From assembly GCF_003688285.1 (NCBI RefSeq), contig NZ_RCNT01000005.1, forward strand, positions 73,106 to 137,105: a DNA stretch of 64,000 nt, read 5' to 3'. A model generated the notes under the pieces. The model did no database searches. It had not been told where the DNA came from and saw only the letters and a list, made by a program, of their open reading frames with translations. The DNA is from Rhodophyticola porphyridii (lineage in GTDB: Bacteria; Pseudomonadota; Alphaproteobacteria; Rhodobacterales; Rhodobacteraceae). Shown one piece after another: positions 9,517 through 18,297 of the stretch; the first letter of the stretch is position 1, and every line of letters starts with the position of its first letter. The position numbers and the translations under genes were made by a program.

Positions 9517-10670
9517 CACCGCCGCTCCCCCGCGGCCAGCGGTGTTGCCGGCGGCTGATCGGGCACCCGCCCGTAAACCTCAGGCAAAGAACATGTTTCA
9601 AGATGCGGCATCACCTTTTGCCCGAACTGCCTGCATTCCTCCAGATGCGGGTATCCAGAGAAGATGAAGGCCCGGATACCCATCTTCCGATAGGCCTCGA
9701 TCTCGCTGAGCACCTGATCCGTCGAGCCCACCAGGGCCGCACCGCAGCCCGATCGTGCGCGGCCGATCCCGGTCCAGAGATTGGGCTCCACATAGCCGAA
9801 TTTATCAGCCAGTTCCCGCGCCCTGGCCTGATGTGCCACGCCAAGTGAAATGCTGTCATGGGCCCGATCACGGATCAGCTTGCCATAGTCATCGTCAAGC
9901 TTGCTGGTGAGATGTTCGGCATACTCCCGCGCTTCAGCTTCCGTATCGCGCACGATCATATGAACGCGCAACCCGTAATCCAGGGTTCTTCCATATTTGT
10001 CAGCAACTTCGTGGACGTCCTTCATCCTCTGTGCAATCTGCTCCTTGGGCTCGGGCCACATCAGATACACGTCGCAATGCTGGCCGCAGAGCTCAAGCGC
10101 AGCCGGGCTGTACCCGCCGAAATACAGAAGCGGCCCACCCGTCTGATACGGTTTTGCCGGATCGGTGGTCAGCCCCTCGAACTCGTAGACATCGCCCTTG
10201 TAGCTGATCTCGTCCTGGGTCCAGGCCTGTTTCAGGATCTCGACCACCTCGCGGGAGCGTTGATATCTAAGGGAACTTTCGGCTTTTTCGCCCGGGAAAT
10301 CGGACGAGATGATGTTGATGGTCAAGCGCCCCTTTAGCATGTGATCGAGGGTGGCGATGGTGCGCGCGAGCATGATCGGCTGCATCTCCCCGCAGCGGAC
10401 GGCGGCAAGCATATTGATCCGCTCGGTGATCGGCGCGCAGCCCGCAACGAAGCTCAGAGTGTCCTGCCCGACCTGATAGGAACTGGGGCAAAGAATGTTT
10501 CTGAATCCCTGATTTTCAGCCTCTTTCATGATGGCAGAGCAATGCTCCCAACTGGATCTGAGGGAACCGTCGGGCACCCCGAGAAACTGGTAATCGTCGG
10601 AGCAGAGTGCTGCGAACCACGAGATCTCCGCGGCATCCAGGTCGGCTGATGTGACGGGCACAACTGTCAT
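9516..10670 (-). CDS. LLM-class FMNH2-dependent monooxygenase, SsuD-like (candidate sulfoquinovose monooxygenase)
   Basis: Bacterial-luciferase-like barrel of the alkanesulfonate monooxygenase type, 384 aa. I chose the ATG at 10670, which has GAGGATC 5-10 bases upstream and begins 'MTVVPVTSADLDAAEISWF'. An upstream in-frame start would add 14 basic residues. Family signatures are 'NILCPSSYQVGQDTLSF', 'INMLAAVRCGEMQPIMLAR', 'GRLTINIISSDFPGE' and 'LLYFGGYSPAALELC'. These proteins need reduced FMN from a partner reductase, and none is encoded in the window. The gene overlaps the aldo/keto reductase, faces a GntR regulator, and its promoter region holds the likely operator at 10720-10744. The pairing suggests cleavage of a C-S bond in a sulfosugar. 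Confidence 0.92.
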   Translation of the reverse strand: MTVVPVTSADLDAAEISWFAALCSDDYQFLGVPDGSLRSSWEHCSAIMKEAENQGFRNILCPSSYQVGQDTLSFVAGCAPITERINMLAAVRCGEMQPIMLARTIATLDHMLKGRLTINIISSDFPGEKAESSLRYQRSREVVEILKQAWTQDEISYKGDVYEFEGLTTDPAKPYQTGGPLLYFGGYSPAALELCGQHCDVYLMWPEPKEQIAQRMKDVHEVADKYGRTLDYGLRVHMIVRDTEAEAREYAEHLTSKLDDDYGKLIRDRAHDSISLGVAHQARARELADKFGYVEPNLWTGIGRARSGCGAALVGSTDQVLSEIEAYRKMGIRAFIFSGYPHLEECRQFGQKVMPHLETCSLPEVYGRVPDQPPATPLAAGERR

Positions 10671-10719
10671 CTTGATCCTCCCCCGGATGCGCAGTTTCGA
10701 CTTGCGTAGCATCGGGTTT

Positions 10720-10744
10720 GGGGTAGATCAATGGTATATCAATT
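10720..10744. promoter_or_regulatory. Candidate GntR operator between monooxygenase and regulator genes
   Basis: The AT-rich core CAATGGTATATCAATT (10729-10744) lies midway between the divergent starts at 10670 and 10766. TGGTATATCA is palindromic except at two positions, resembling the TGGTATACCA-type sites bound by GntR-family repressors. A second, 25-base near-copy with one mismatch sits at 33569-33593. Confidence 0.6.
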
Positions 10745-10765
10745 TCCGCGCGGGAGGGCGCCGAG

Positions 10766-11470
10766 ATGACCGAACCGGGCGCCTTGCCGGCTTATCTGCA
10801 GATCAGCGAGCTGCTGATCCGCGACATCGCCGCAGGGCGTCTGGCCGACGGACAGCGCCTGCCGCCGGAGCGTCGAATGGCGGCGGATCATGGCGTGTCG
10901 GTGGTGACACTGCGCAAGGCGCTGGCCGAGCTTGAGCGGCGCGACCTGCTGGAGCGCCGGCAAGGCTCCGGCAACACGATCCGGGCGGGACAGAACGCGC
11001 GCGGCCTATATGCGCTCTTTCGGCTGGAACTTCTCAATGGCGGCGGGTTGCCCACGGCGCGGCTGCTTGATCTGCGCAAGATGACCAAACCCGACGACAT
11101 CCCGGATATCGGCAATGTGGTCGATTTTGGCTGGCGTATCCGGCGGCTCAGGTTTCTGAACAAGCTGGCCGTGGCGGTGGAGGAGATCTGGCTCGATGGC
11201 CGCTTCACCGGCGATATCCGCGCCGGGGATTTGAGCCAGTCCCTTTATCTCTATTACCGTGACGCGCTGCGCCTGTCGGTTCTGCGCGCCGATGACAGGG
11301 TGGGCATCGCCGAGGCGCCGGATTGGGTGCCGGACGCGTTCGGCCTTGCAGCGGGCGCCACGACCGGCCTTGTCGAGCGCCGCGCCTGGAGCCAGCATAA
11401 CGAGCCGGCGGAGTTCTCCCGCACATGGTTCGATCCCGCCCGCGCGCGTTACGTTGCGCGGATCAGCTGA
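10766..11470 (+). CDS. GntR family transcriptional regulator with UTRA domain (HutC type)
   Basis: DNA-binding regulator, 234 aa. The N-terminal winged helix is typical of GntR ('LPAYLQISELLIRDIAAG', 'LPPERRMAADHGVSVVTLR', 'LERRQGSGNTI', residues 5-72). Residues from about 85 to the end form a UTRA effector domain that usually binds a small carbohydrate-like ligand. It is transcribed away from the monooxygenase/reductase pair across a 95-base gap holding the candidate operator, so it most likely represses that pair and itself until the substrate arrives. The ATG at 10766 has GGGAGGG upstream. The following Gfo/Idh/MocA gene starts 44 bases after the stop and is probably co-transcribed. Confidence 0.92.
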   Translation: MTEPGALPAYLQISELLIRDIAAGRLADGQRLPPERRMAADHGVSVVTLRKALAELERRDLLERRQGSGNTIRAGQNARGLYALFRLELLNGGGLPTARLLDLRKMTKPDDIPDIGNVVDFGWRIRRLRFLNKLAVAVEEIWLDGRFTGDIRAGDLSQSLYLYYRDALRLSVLRADDRVGIAEAPDWVPDAFGLAAGATTGLVERRAWSQHNEPAEFSRTWFDPARARYVARIS

Positions 11471-11514
11471 CTCCACCCGAATGAACTGACGTTCCACAAC
11501 AGGAAAGAACGCAT

Positions 11515-12594
11515 ATGCGATACGGCATCATTGGCTGCGGCATGATGGGGCAGGAACATATCCGCAATATCCGGCTGCTGCCCGGAGTCACGGTCGCAGC
11601 GATCGCGGAGCCGGACCCGGGCATGCGGGAGACGGCGCGGGCGCTGGCTCCGGATGCCGCGTTTTGCGACAGCATCGCCGAGCTTCTGGCCCGGCGCGAT
11701 ATCGACGCGCTGGTGATCGCCACCCCCAATCATCAACATCTTTCGCAACTGGAGGAAATCGCGGCGACGCGGCCCCTGCCCGTCCTTGTGGAGAAGCCCG
11801 TTTACACCGATCCGGCAGAGGCGCCGCGGCTGGAAAAGCTTCAGGTCAGCTATCCTGCCCTGATCTGGGTTGCATTGGAATATCGATATATGCCCCCGAT
11901 TGCGAAATTCCTCTCCCTGGCCCGGGAAGAGACCGGCGGCATCGCCATGCTGAGCATTCGGGAACACCGGTTTCCGTTTCTCCCGAAGGTCGGGGACTGG
12001 AACCGGTTCAATCGCAACACCGGCGGCACGATGGTGGAAAAATGCTGTCATTTCTTTGACTTGATGCGGCTCACCCTGAACTCGGAACCGGTTCGGGTCA
12101 TGGCCAGCGCAGGGCAGGCCCTGAACCATCTGGAGGAGCGTTATGGTGACGAGATCCCGGATATCTGGGACCATGGTTACGTGATCATCGATTTCGCCAA
12201 CGGAGCGCGGGGAATGTTGGAATTATGCATGTTCGCCGAAGGCTCCCGCTATCAGGAAGAGCTATCGGCGATTGGCCCGCGCGGCAAGATCGAGGCGCTG
12301 GTGCCCGGGCCCGGACGGTTCTGGCCCGCCCATCTGGGCCCCGCCCCGGTGCCGCGCGTGATCGTCAGCCCGCGCATGCCGCAGGGCCCTCGCGAGATGG
12401 AGATTCCGGTCGATCCGACATTGTTGGAGGCCGGAGACCACAATGGCGCAACCTTCTATCAGCACCGGTTGTTTCTGGAGGCTGTGCAGAGCGGCACGCC
12501 GCCCGCGGTCAGCCTGAGCGACGGGATCGCGGCAGTGCGCATGGGGCTTGCCGCGCAGGAGGCGGCGCGCGAAGGACGGGTCGTGACCCTGTGA
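11515..12594 (+). CDS. Gfo/Idh/MocA family oxidoreductase (candidate NAD-dependent glycosidase or dehydrogenase)
   Basis: Fourth Gfo/Idh/MocA protein of the island, 359 aa. It has a clean Rossmann loop 'YGIIGCGMMGQEHI' (residues 2-15), 'VIATPNHQHL', EKP ('VLVEKPVYTD') and a C-terminal domain with 'GGTMVEKCCHFFDLMRL', in which Lys and His are the usual catalytic pair. It is longer in the C-terminal half than the other three. It lies directly behind the GntR regulator of the monooxygenase/reductase operon, so it probably acts in the same pathway. A separate family of NAD-dependent sulfoquinovosidases has this fold, and this protein or the one at 857-1864 are the best local candidates. AGGAAAG precedes the start. 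Confidence 0.9.
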   Translation: MRYGIIGCGMMGQEHIRNIRLLPGVTVAAIAEPDPGMRETARALAPDAAFCDSIAELLARRDIDALVIATPNHQHLSQLEEIAATRPLPVLVEKPVYTDPAEAPRLEKLQVSYPALIWVALEYRYMPPIAKFLSLAREETGGIAMLSIREHRFPFLPKVGDWNRFNRNTGGTMVEKCCHFFDLMRLTLNSEPVRVMASAGQALNHLEERYGDEIPDIWDHGYVIIDFANGARGMLELCMFAEGSRYQEELSAIGPRGKIEALVPGPGRFWPAHLGPAPVPRVIVSPRMPQGPREMEIPVDPTLLEAGDHNGATFYQHRLFLEAVQSGTPPAVSLSDGIAAVRMGLAAQEAAREGRVVTL

Positions 12595-12637
12595 TGACCG
12601 CTGGCCGGGGATCGTCTTGCCGCGTAGATTGGCTGTC

Positions 12638-12899
12638 ATGCGGGCGCGGATCACGATCGGGATAAATGGCGGGGGCAGCGGCTGCCGGGTGGCGATACGC
12701 CTGCCCGATGGCGGGGTGCTGCGGGTCGATTGGGGGCCTCGCCAACGCCTTCACCGATGCCGGGCGCGCCGCTGGTCCTGACCGGCGGTTTCGGCAGGCG
12801 CTGGCCATGCATTTGCCCGACGGTTTGCGGGCCGGTATCGTGTCGGCGAAGGGCAGCGCCTTGGACGGGGCGCTTGCAATGGCGGCGGCGCTGCCATGA
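12638..12899 (+). pseudogene. Decayed BadF/BadG-type sugar kinase (N-acetylglucosamine kinase family)
   Basis: Fragments of one kinase are spread over three frames. Frame 2 from the ATG at 12638 gives 'ITIGINGGGSGCRVAI', the N-terminal phosphate-binding loop. Frame 3 near 12735 gives 'GGLANAFTDAGRA', the next conserved block. Frame 1 near 12767 gives 'PLVLTGGFGR', and frame 3 from about 12801 to the stop at 12897 gives 'SAKGSALDGALAMAAALP', both from the C-terminus. About 200 residues of the middle are absent. The gene has therefore suffered an internal deletion and frameshifts. An intact copy in relatives would probably phosphorylate the sugar released by this pathway. Confidence 0.75.
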
Positions 12900-13051
12900 G
12901 CGCGGATCGGCGCGGTGTAGCCGACATAGGAGAGGATCGGCACCCGCCCGGGATGTGTCGGGGCACCGGCTGACGGGAAAGTCCGGCGCATGTGATGGCC
13001 CGTGCGTCCGGTGGTGTTCAATCTTCAGGCGATCTGCGAGACGGGCCGGGC

Positions 13052-13762
13052 TCAGAGCGCCTGCCCCACCAGAGCACCGATCACCGAGGTAGCGGCCATG
13101 GCCAGGACACCCCAGAGCATCACCCGCGCCGCCGCGCGCAGTTTCGGTGCCCCGCCTGCCTTTGCGCCGAGCCCGCCGAGGATCGCCAGCGCCAGAAGCG
13201 TGGCAATCCCGACCGACGGCAGAACCATCGCAAGCGGGCTGATCATGGCCACGATCAGCGGCACGCCCGCCCCGAGGGCGAAGGTCGACGCGGAGACGAC
13301 GGCCGCCTGAAGGGGGCGCGGCGGCGACAGATCGGTCAGCCCGATTTCGTCCCTCAGATGGGTGCCGAGCGCATCGGCCCGGGTCAGTTCCTCGGCCACC
13401 TGCGTCGCAAGCTCGGTGCTGAGCCCCCGGGTCCGGTAGATCGCCACCAGTTCACGCAGTTCCCCTTCGGGATTGCGCTTCAATTCGGTTTTCTCGCGTG
13501 CGATATCGGCGCGCTCCACATCCGCCTGGCTGGACACGGAAACGTATTCGCCCGCCGCCATGCTCATGGCTCCGGCCACCATCCCCGCCACACCGGCGAG
13601 GATCATCTCCACCCGGTCCGCGCCACCGGCGGCCACCCCCACGATGAGAGACGCGGTGGACAGGATGCCGTCATTGGCGCCCATGACGGCGGCGCGCAGC
13701 CAGCCGGAGCGGCCGGAGAGATGGGGTTCCTTATGGGCGGTGAAGCGATGCGTTTCGGTCAT
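13052..13762 (-). CDS. VIT1/CCC1 family membrane transporter
   Basis: Predicted iron/manganese transporter of the VIT family, 236 aa. The N-terminal 'LRAAVMGANDGILSTASLIVGV' region (residues about 22-43) is the diagnostic first helix with metal-binding Asp. It is followed by 'AGMVAGAMSMAAGEYVSVSSQ' with the conserved Met/Glu residues, then a cytoplasmic acidic helical segment and three more membrane helices. In the family, metal is moved out of the cytoplasm in exchange for protons. It lies alone between the kinase remnant and the flavoprotein gene, 35 bases from the latter's stop, on the same strand. Confidence 0.9.
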   Translation of the reverse strand: MTETHRFTAHKEPHLSGRSGWLRAAVMGANDGILSTASLIVGVAAGGADRVEMILAGVAGMVAGAMSMAAGEYVSVSSQADVERADIAREKTELKRNPEGELRELVAIYRTRGLSTELATQVAEELTRADALGTHLRDEIGLTDLSPPRPLQAAVVSASTFALGAGVPLIVAMISPLAMVLPSVGIATLLALAILGGLGAKAGGAPKLRAAARVMLWGVLAMAATSVIGALVGQAL

Positions 13763-13797
13763 AGAGGTTCTTTGGAGTGCAGGGGATAGGGGGCATG

Positions 13798-15207
13798 TCA
13801 GGTCGGCAGGCCGATCTTGCCGGGGTTGAGAATGTTATACGGGTCGATGCCCGCCTTTATCGCCGCCATAACCTGCATCGCGGGGTCGCCCAGTTCCCGG
13901 ACCAGATAGGGTGCCTTGCCCTGCCCGATCCCGTGTTCGCCGGTGCAGGTGCCGTCCATCGAGATGGCCAGATCGCTCAGCCAGCCGACGAAGTTTTCGG
14001 CCCGTGCAACCTCGGCGGTGTCGTCCATGTCGATCAGCAGAAGGACATGGAAGTTGCCATCGCCCACATGGCCCACGACCGGGGCGACAAAGCCCATCTC
14101 GGCGGTCTTATCCTGCGCCGCGGTCACGCAATCGGCAAGGCGCGAGACCGGAACGCAGACATCGGTGGAGATGCCCTTCGCTCCCGGGCGCAGCGCAAGC
14201 GAGGCCCAATAGGCATCATGACGCGCCTGCCACAGGCGGTTGCGCTCTTCCTCAAGCGTCGTCGCCTCGAACCCGCCCGCACCGAACTCGTCCGCGATCT
14301 CGCCAAAGGCGGCGGCCTGTTCGGCCACGCCCGCGGGCGAGCCGTGAAACTCCACCAACAGAAGCGGCGTTTCGGGCAGGCTGAGCCGGGAATAGGCGTT
14401 GACGCCCCGGACGGTCAGCGCATCCAGCAGTTCGATCCGGGCCACGGGCAGACCGTACTGGATGGTCGCGATCACCGTGTTGCAGGCGGCCTCCACGCTC
14501 GGAAAGGAACAGGTGGCCGCGGAGATTGCCTCCGGAATGCCCTGCAGACGCAGCGTCAGTTCGGTGATCAGGCCAAGCGTGCCTTCGGAGCCGACCATCA
14601 GCCGGGTCAGATCGTAGCCCGCGGAGGTCTTGCGGGCGCGCGTGGCGGTTTGCAGCACCTCACCCGAGGGCAGGACCGCTTTCAGCGCCAACACATTGTC
14701 CTTCATCGTGCCGTAGCGGACCGCATTGGTGCCCGAGGCATTGGTCGCGGCCATCCCGCCGAGCGAGGCATCGGCGCCGGGATCGATGGGAAAGAAAAGG
14801 CCCGTGTCGCGCAGATGGGTGTTCAGCGCCTTGCGGGTCACGCCGGGCTCGATCACCACATCCATATCCTCGGGATGCACGGCGAGGATCCGGTCCATCT
14901 GGCTGAGATCGACGCTGATCCCCCCGGCGGGGGCGTTCACATGGCCCTCCAGCGAGGTGCCGGTGCCGAAGGGAATGATCGGCACGCGGTGGGTGGCGCA
15001 GATGCGCACGATCTCCTGCACCTCGTCGGTCGAATGAGGGAAGACAACCGCGTCGGGGGGCTGGTTTTTCAGCCATGTCGTGGTGTGGCCATGCTGTTCG
15101 CGCAGCGCGCGGCCCGTATCCATACGCGGTCCGAACCGTTGGGCGAGGATACCCAGAGCCGCGGCAATCCCGTCTTCGTTGCGCGGCAGATCGGCCAGAA
15201 GCGCCAT
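13798..15207 (-). CDS. FAD-linked oxidase, GlcD / D-lactate dehydrogenase (cytochrome) type
   Basis: Flavoprotein that oxidises a 2-hydroxy acid such as D-lactate or glycolate and passes electrons to the respiratory chain, 469 aa. The PCMH-type FAD domain holds 'PIIPFGTGTSLEGHV' (about residue 75) and 'ATNASGTNAVRYGTM'. The C-terminal half holds 'HVGDGNFHVLLLID' and ends with 'GTCTGEHGIGQGK', the family's metal/substrate residues. It lacks the C-terminal iron-sulfur domain and no glcE or glcF follows, so the single-subunit Dld-like form is more likely than the GlcDEF complex. The ATG has GAAGGA upstream. Confidence 0.9.
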   Translation of the reverse strand: MALLADLPRNEDGIAAALGILAQRFGPRMDTGRALREQHGHTTTWLKNQPPDAVVFPHSTDEVQEIVRICATHRVPIIPFGTGTSLEGHVNAPAGGISVDLSQMDRILAVHPEDMDVVIEPGVTRKALNTHLRDTGLFFPIDPGADASLGGMAATNASGTNAVRYGTMKDNVLALKAVLPSGEVLQTATRARKTSAGYDLTRLMVGSEGTLGLITELTLRLQGIPEAISAATCSFPSVEAACNTVIATIQYGLPVARIELLDALTVRGVNAYSRLSLPETPLLLVEFHGSPAGVAEQAAAFGEIADEFGAGGFEATTLEEERNRLWQARHDAYWASLALRPGAKGISTDVCVPVSRLADCVTAAQDKTAEMGFVAPVVGHVGDGNFHVLLLIDMDDTAEVARAENFVGWLSDLAISMDGTCTGEHGIGQGKAPYLVRELGDPAMQVMAAIKAGIDPYNILNPGKIGLPT

Positions 15208-15704
15208 GGGGGTGGTCCTTCACAGTTGTCTCCGGCCCAGACTACGGCCTTTTCCGCCCAAGGTGTATCGGAATTCTCGGTCCCGCCGTCGCAAGGGCCG
15301 CCAGGAGCGCGGACGCAGGAACACGGCATGCGACGGACGCGCGGCCGGGCGAGGGCCGCTTATCCACAGGTTTCGGGGGCCGGACCGGGATGATTATGCA
15401 GATGTCACCGCGGCTTTACGTGGCTGACATGTTCGTCGGCAGAGTCGGCCCTGCCTGCCTTGGCCCTCCGGTCCGCGGCAGTCTGCCCTACCCGGCCCCC
15501 CGTGCTGGCCCCCAGCAGCGCAGAGCCGGGACCCTTGTTCCCTCAGGCAGATTGTCGGGGGCCGGAGACCTGAGGGCCCCCGGCACGGCCCCCGCGGAGT
15601 TTCCCCTGGGGTAAGATCATTTCATCACGTGTGGGGTGGCCCCCCGGGGCTGCCCCTATTTCCGCCCGCCAGTTGTGGCGGCAGGATACGTGTCCCTGCC
15701 CGCG
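15208..15704. other. 497-base gap without a recognisable gene
   Basis: The gap lies between the ends of two minus-strand genes, so it should hold the ispG terminator and the promoter of the flavoprotein gene. The only structure I see is an 8-bp stem CGGGGGCC / GGCCCCCG at 15556-15563 and 15575-15582 with an 11-base loop and no T run. The open frames crossing it are Arg/Pro-rich and show no family motif or plausible ribosome-binding site. Confidence 0.6.
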
Positions 15705-16847
15705 CTACTCCGCAGCCTGGCTTGCGGCGTCTTCGGCGGCGCGGGTTTGCTCAAGCTCGGCGGCCTTTTTTTCCACCTGTTCGACGATATGCTCGATCAT
15801 CTCGTCATTGGACAGCTTGTGGCTCTGCTTGCCCGCAAGATAGACCATGCCGCTGCCGGCCCCGCCGCCGGTGAAACCCACATCGGTCATCAGTGCCTCA
15901 CCCGGGCCGTTGACCACGCAGCCGATGATGCTGAGGCTCATCGGGGTCTTGATGTGTTCCAGACGCTGCTCCAGCGCCTCGACCGTCCTGATCACGTCAA
16001 ACCCCTGCCGCGCACAGGACGGGCAGGAAATGATGTTGACCCCGCGATGGCGCAGGCCAAGGGATTTCAGGATTTCGAAGCCGATTTTCACCTCTTCGAC
16101 CGGATCGGCGGAAAGACTGACCCGCATCGTGTCCCCAAGCCCCGCCCAGAGCAGATTGCCCAGCCCGATGGCCGATTTCACGGTTCCGCCGACAAAACCC
16201 CCGGCTTCGGTGATGCCCAGATGGAAAGGCGCATCGGTCTGTTCGGCCAGCATCTGATAAGCCGCGACCGTCATGAACACGTCCGACGCCTTCATGGAGA
16301 TCTTGAAGTTCAGGAAGTCGTTGTCTTCGAGGATCTTGATGTGATCGAGACCGGATTCCACCATCGCGTCGGGACATGGCTCGCCATATTTGTCCAGCAG
16401 GTGCTTTTCCAGGGATCCCGCATTCACCCCGATCCGCATCGAGCAATTGTTGTCGCGAGCCGCCTGAATGACCTCTTTCACCCGGCTTTCGTCGCCGATA
16501 TTGCCGGGGTTGATCCGCAGGCAGGCCGCCCCGGCCTCCGCCGCTTCGATGCCGCGCTTGTAGTGGAAATGGATATCCGCAACGATCGGCACCGGGCTTT
16601 CGGCCACGATCTCCTTCAGCGCCCTGGAGGACGCCTGATCCGGGACCGAGACGCGGACGATATCGGCGCCCGCCTCCGCGCAGGCCTGAACCTGAGCGAT
16701 CGTGCCTTTGATATCCGTGGTCAGCGTGTTCGTCATGGTCTGCACGGTAATCGGGGCGTCGCCGCCCACAGGCACATTGCCCACATGGATCTGCCGGGTC
16801 TTCCGGCGATCGATATTGCGCCATGGGCGGATCGGATTATGCGACAT
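15705..16847 (-). CDS. ispG: 4-hydroxy-3-methylbut-2-enyl diphosphate synthase (flavodoxin)
   Basis: IspG (GcpE) makes HMBPP from MEcPP in the non-mevalonate isoprenoid pathway. The protein is 380 aa from the ATG at 16847 ('[20 protein letters not shown]'). A longer open frame adds 23 residues that do not match the family. The TIM-barrel part holds '[15 protein letters not shown]' and '[10 protein letters not shown]'. The 4Fe-4S ligands are in the C-terminal domain: '[14 protein letters not shown]' and '[13 protein letters not shown]'. The C-terminal tail is acidic and Ala-rich. It is preceded on the same strand by the RodZ-like gene, 81 bases away. Confidence 0.97.
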   Translation of the reverse strand: MSHNPIRPWRNIDRRKTRQIHVGNVPVGGDAPITVQTMTNTLTTDIKGTIAQVQACAEAGADIVRVSVPDQASSRALKEIVAESPVPIVADIHFHYKRGIEAAEAGAACLRINPGNIGDESRVKEVIQAARDNNCSMRIGVNAGSLEKHLLDKYGEPCPDAMVESGLDHIKILEDNDFLNFKISMKASDVFMTVAAYQMLAEQTDAPFHLGITEAGGFVGGTVKSAIGLGNLLWAGLGDTMRVSLSADPVEEVKIGFEILKSLGLRHRGVNIISCPSCARQGFDVIRTVEALEQRLEHIKTPMSLSIIGCVVNGPGEALMTDVGFTGGGAGSGMVYLAGKQSHKLSNDEMIEHIVEQVEKKAAELEQTRAAEDAASQAAE

Positions 16848-16928
16848 GCGCGAAAACTCCGTCGGATCGGCGTGACAGTCAGATTGAAAGATAGGCCGAC
16901 CGGGCCGCAGGCACAACGCCCTCGGGCC

Positions 16929-18194
16929 TCATTCCTCGGCCTGGGGCGCGTCGCTCAGAACCAGGGCGGCCACCTCGGCCAGATCCGGGTCGGTCGTGGC
17001 ATCGGCCATCACATAGGCCTCCGAGATCGCATCGGCGGAAAGGACCACATCGCGCGCCACGGAGGTTCCGGGCCCGGCAGGGCCCATGGTGACGCCGTTC
17101 ACCGCGAAATAGAGCGAGCCGGAATTGCCCGCGCGCAAGGTCGGCGGCACTTCAGATGCCGGCAGCACATAGCTGTCGCCCGCGTTCAGCGTGCCTTCGT
17201 AGATCACCGTACCGGAGGCCGATGTGACGCGCACCCAGGAGGGGCGGACGGCAAACAGCATCACCTCGTCCCCGGTGCGTTCGGTCACCTGCACCTGACT
17301 GCCCGTGGGCGGGGTGTCGGCAAGGGGCAGCGGATCGCCGGTCAGACGGTGCACCGCCGGCGCCAGCGCCCCGACCTCGTCGGGGTCGAGCGTGGCAAGC
17401 GGCTGGTCGCGCGGGGTCATGACCGGCACATCCAGCGCCTGAGGGCGGTAAAGCCGGTCGAGCGCGTCGGCGGCGGGAACGGCGGTGGCCACATCATCGG
17501 GCAGGTCGGCGCCGAAATTGCCATCGACCGCGCCGCCGAGCGGCGCCAGCGTGGCCAGCGTATCGGGGGCCTGTTCGACGGGCGCGAATTGCAGGCGCTG
17601 AATGTCGTTCAGCACCGCCCAGGCGCCGTAGCCGATGCCGACGACCAGCGCGATCAGCACAAGTGCCGAGCCCATCGCACCGGGCTCCACCTTCGAGAAC
17701 ACGCTTTCGCGCTCCGGCGCGAAGGAGACCCGCGCGGCCCTGATCACGTCATTGGGGTCGACACGCCCAGGCGCTTCGGCCAGCGAGCGCTTGGCAAGCC
17801 CGGCCTGACGGGCGGAAAACCCGTGTACGCCGGAAAACCCGCTTTCGCGGCAAAATCTCTCGAAGGTCCATTCGGGATCGAGCCCCAGATACCGCGCGTA
17901 GGAGCGCACGTAACCAGCGATGAAACCCTGTGAGGAGAAGACAGAAAGATCAGCGTTTTCTATGGCTGCGATATAGGCGGCCTTGATCTTCAGTTCGCGT
18001 TCGACATCAAGGAGGGATTTGCCGAGCGTCGCGCGCTCGCCGCGCATCAGATCTCCCAAGGGCACGTCGAGAGCTGCAAACTCCTCGAACGGTACACCCG
18101 GCACCTGATGTTCTACCCTGTCATGGCCCATACCGGCCCTGCCCCGCGCGTTTATCCGGACCCTGTTCCACCAATCGGCGGATCGGGCCCGCAT
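16929..18194 (-). CDS. RodZ-like protein: helix-turn-helix, one membrane helix, DUF4115
   Basis: Membrane-anchored relative of the cell-shape protein RodZ. Its cytoplasmic HTH-25 domain includes 'LGKSLLDVERELKIKAAYI', 'FIAGYVRSYARYLGLD' and 'TFERFCRESGF'. One membrane helix ('GSALVLIALVVGIGYGAWAVL') follows, then a long Asp/Pro-rich periplasmic linker and a C-terminal DUF4115 domain ('SYVLPASEVPPTLRAGNSG'). I prefer the ATG at 18194 (421 aa). A TTG at 18236 would start inside a 9-bp hairpin and add 14 unconserved residues. It lies between hemA and ispG on the same strand, and a RodZ-like gene directly upstream of ispG is a widespread arrangement. Confidence 0.88.
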   Translation of the reverse strand: MRARSADWWNRVRINARGRAGMGHDRVEHQVPGVPFEEFAALDVPLGDLMRGERATLGKSLLDVERELKIKAAYIAAIENADLSVFSSQGFIAGYVRSYARYLGLDPEWTFERFCRESGFSGVHGFSARQAGLAKRSLAEAPGRVDPNDVIRAARVSFAPERESVFSKVEPGAMGSALVLIALVVGIGYGAWAVLNDIQRLQFAPVEQAPDTLATLAPLGGAVDGNFGADLPDDVATAVPAADALDRLYRPQALDVPVMTPRDQPLATLDPDEVGALAPAVHRLTGDPLPLADTPPTGSQVQVTERTGDEVMLFAVRPSWVRVTSASGTVIYEGTLNAGDSYVLPASEVPPTLRAGNSGSLYFAVNGVTMGPAGPGTSVARDVVLSADAISEAYVMADATTDPDLAEVAALVLSDAPQAEE

Positions 18195-18221
18195 TGTTGG
18201 TTCGGCGTCATCATCCCCGAA

Positions 18222-18243
18222 CGGGTGATTCCCCAATCACCCG
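18222..18243 (-). promoter_or_regulatory. Hairpin in the hemA to rodZ-like leader
   Basis: The perfect 9-bp inverted repeat CGGGTGATT / AATCACCCG (18222-18230 with 18235-18243) has a 4-base loop and sits 28 bases before the preferred rodZ-like ATG. There is no U run. It may separate hemA and rodZ-like messages or affect translation initiation. Confidence 0.6.
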
Positions 18244-18297
18244 CGTTTGAAACACCTTATCACAAAGGGAGAAGCCTGTGCACCAGCAGAAAAAGGC

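Noticed and set aside
12900-13021. Minus-strand frame next to the kinase remnant ('RVPILSYVGYTAPI')
   Set aside because: Fragment without a family match or start signal; it may be noise in decayed DNA.
15636-17933. Long plus-strand open frame of 765 codons over ispG and the RodZ-like gene
   Set aside because: Antisense to two clear genes; its product is His/Gly/Arg-rich, as expected of antisense frames in GC-rich DNA.
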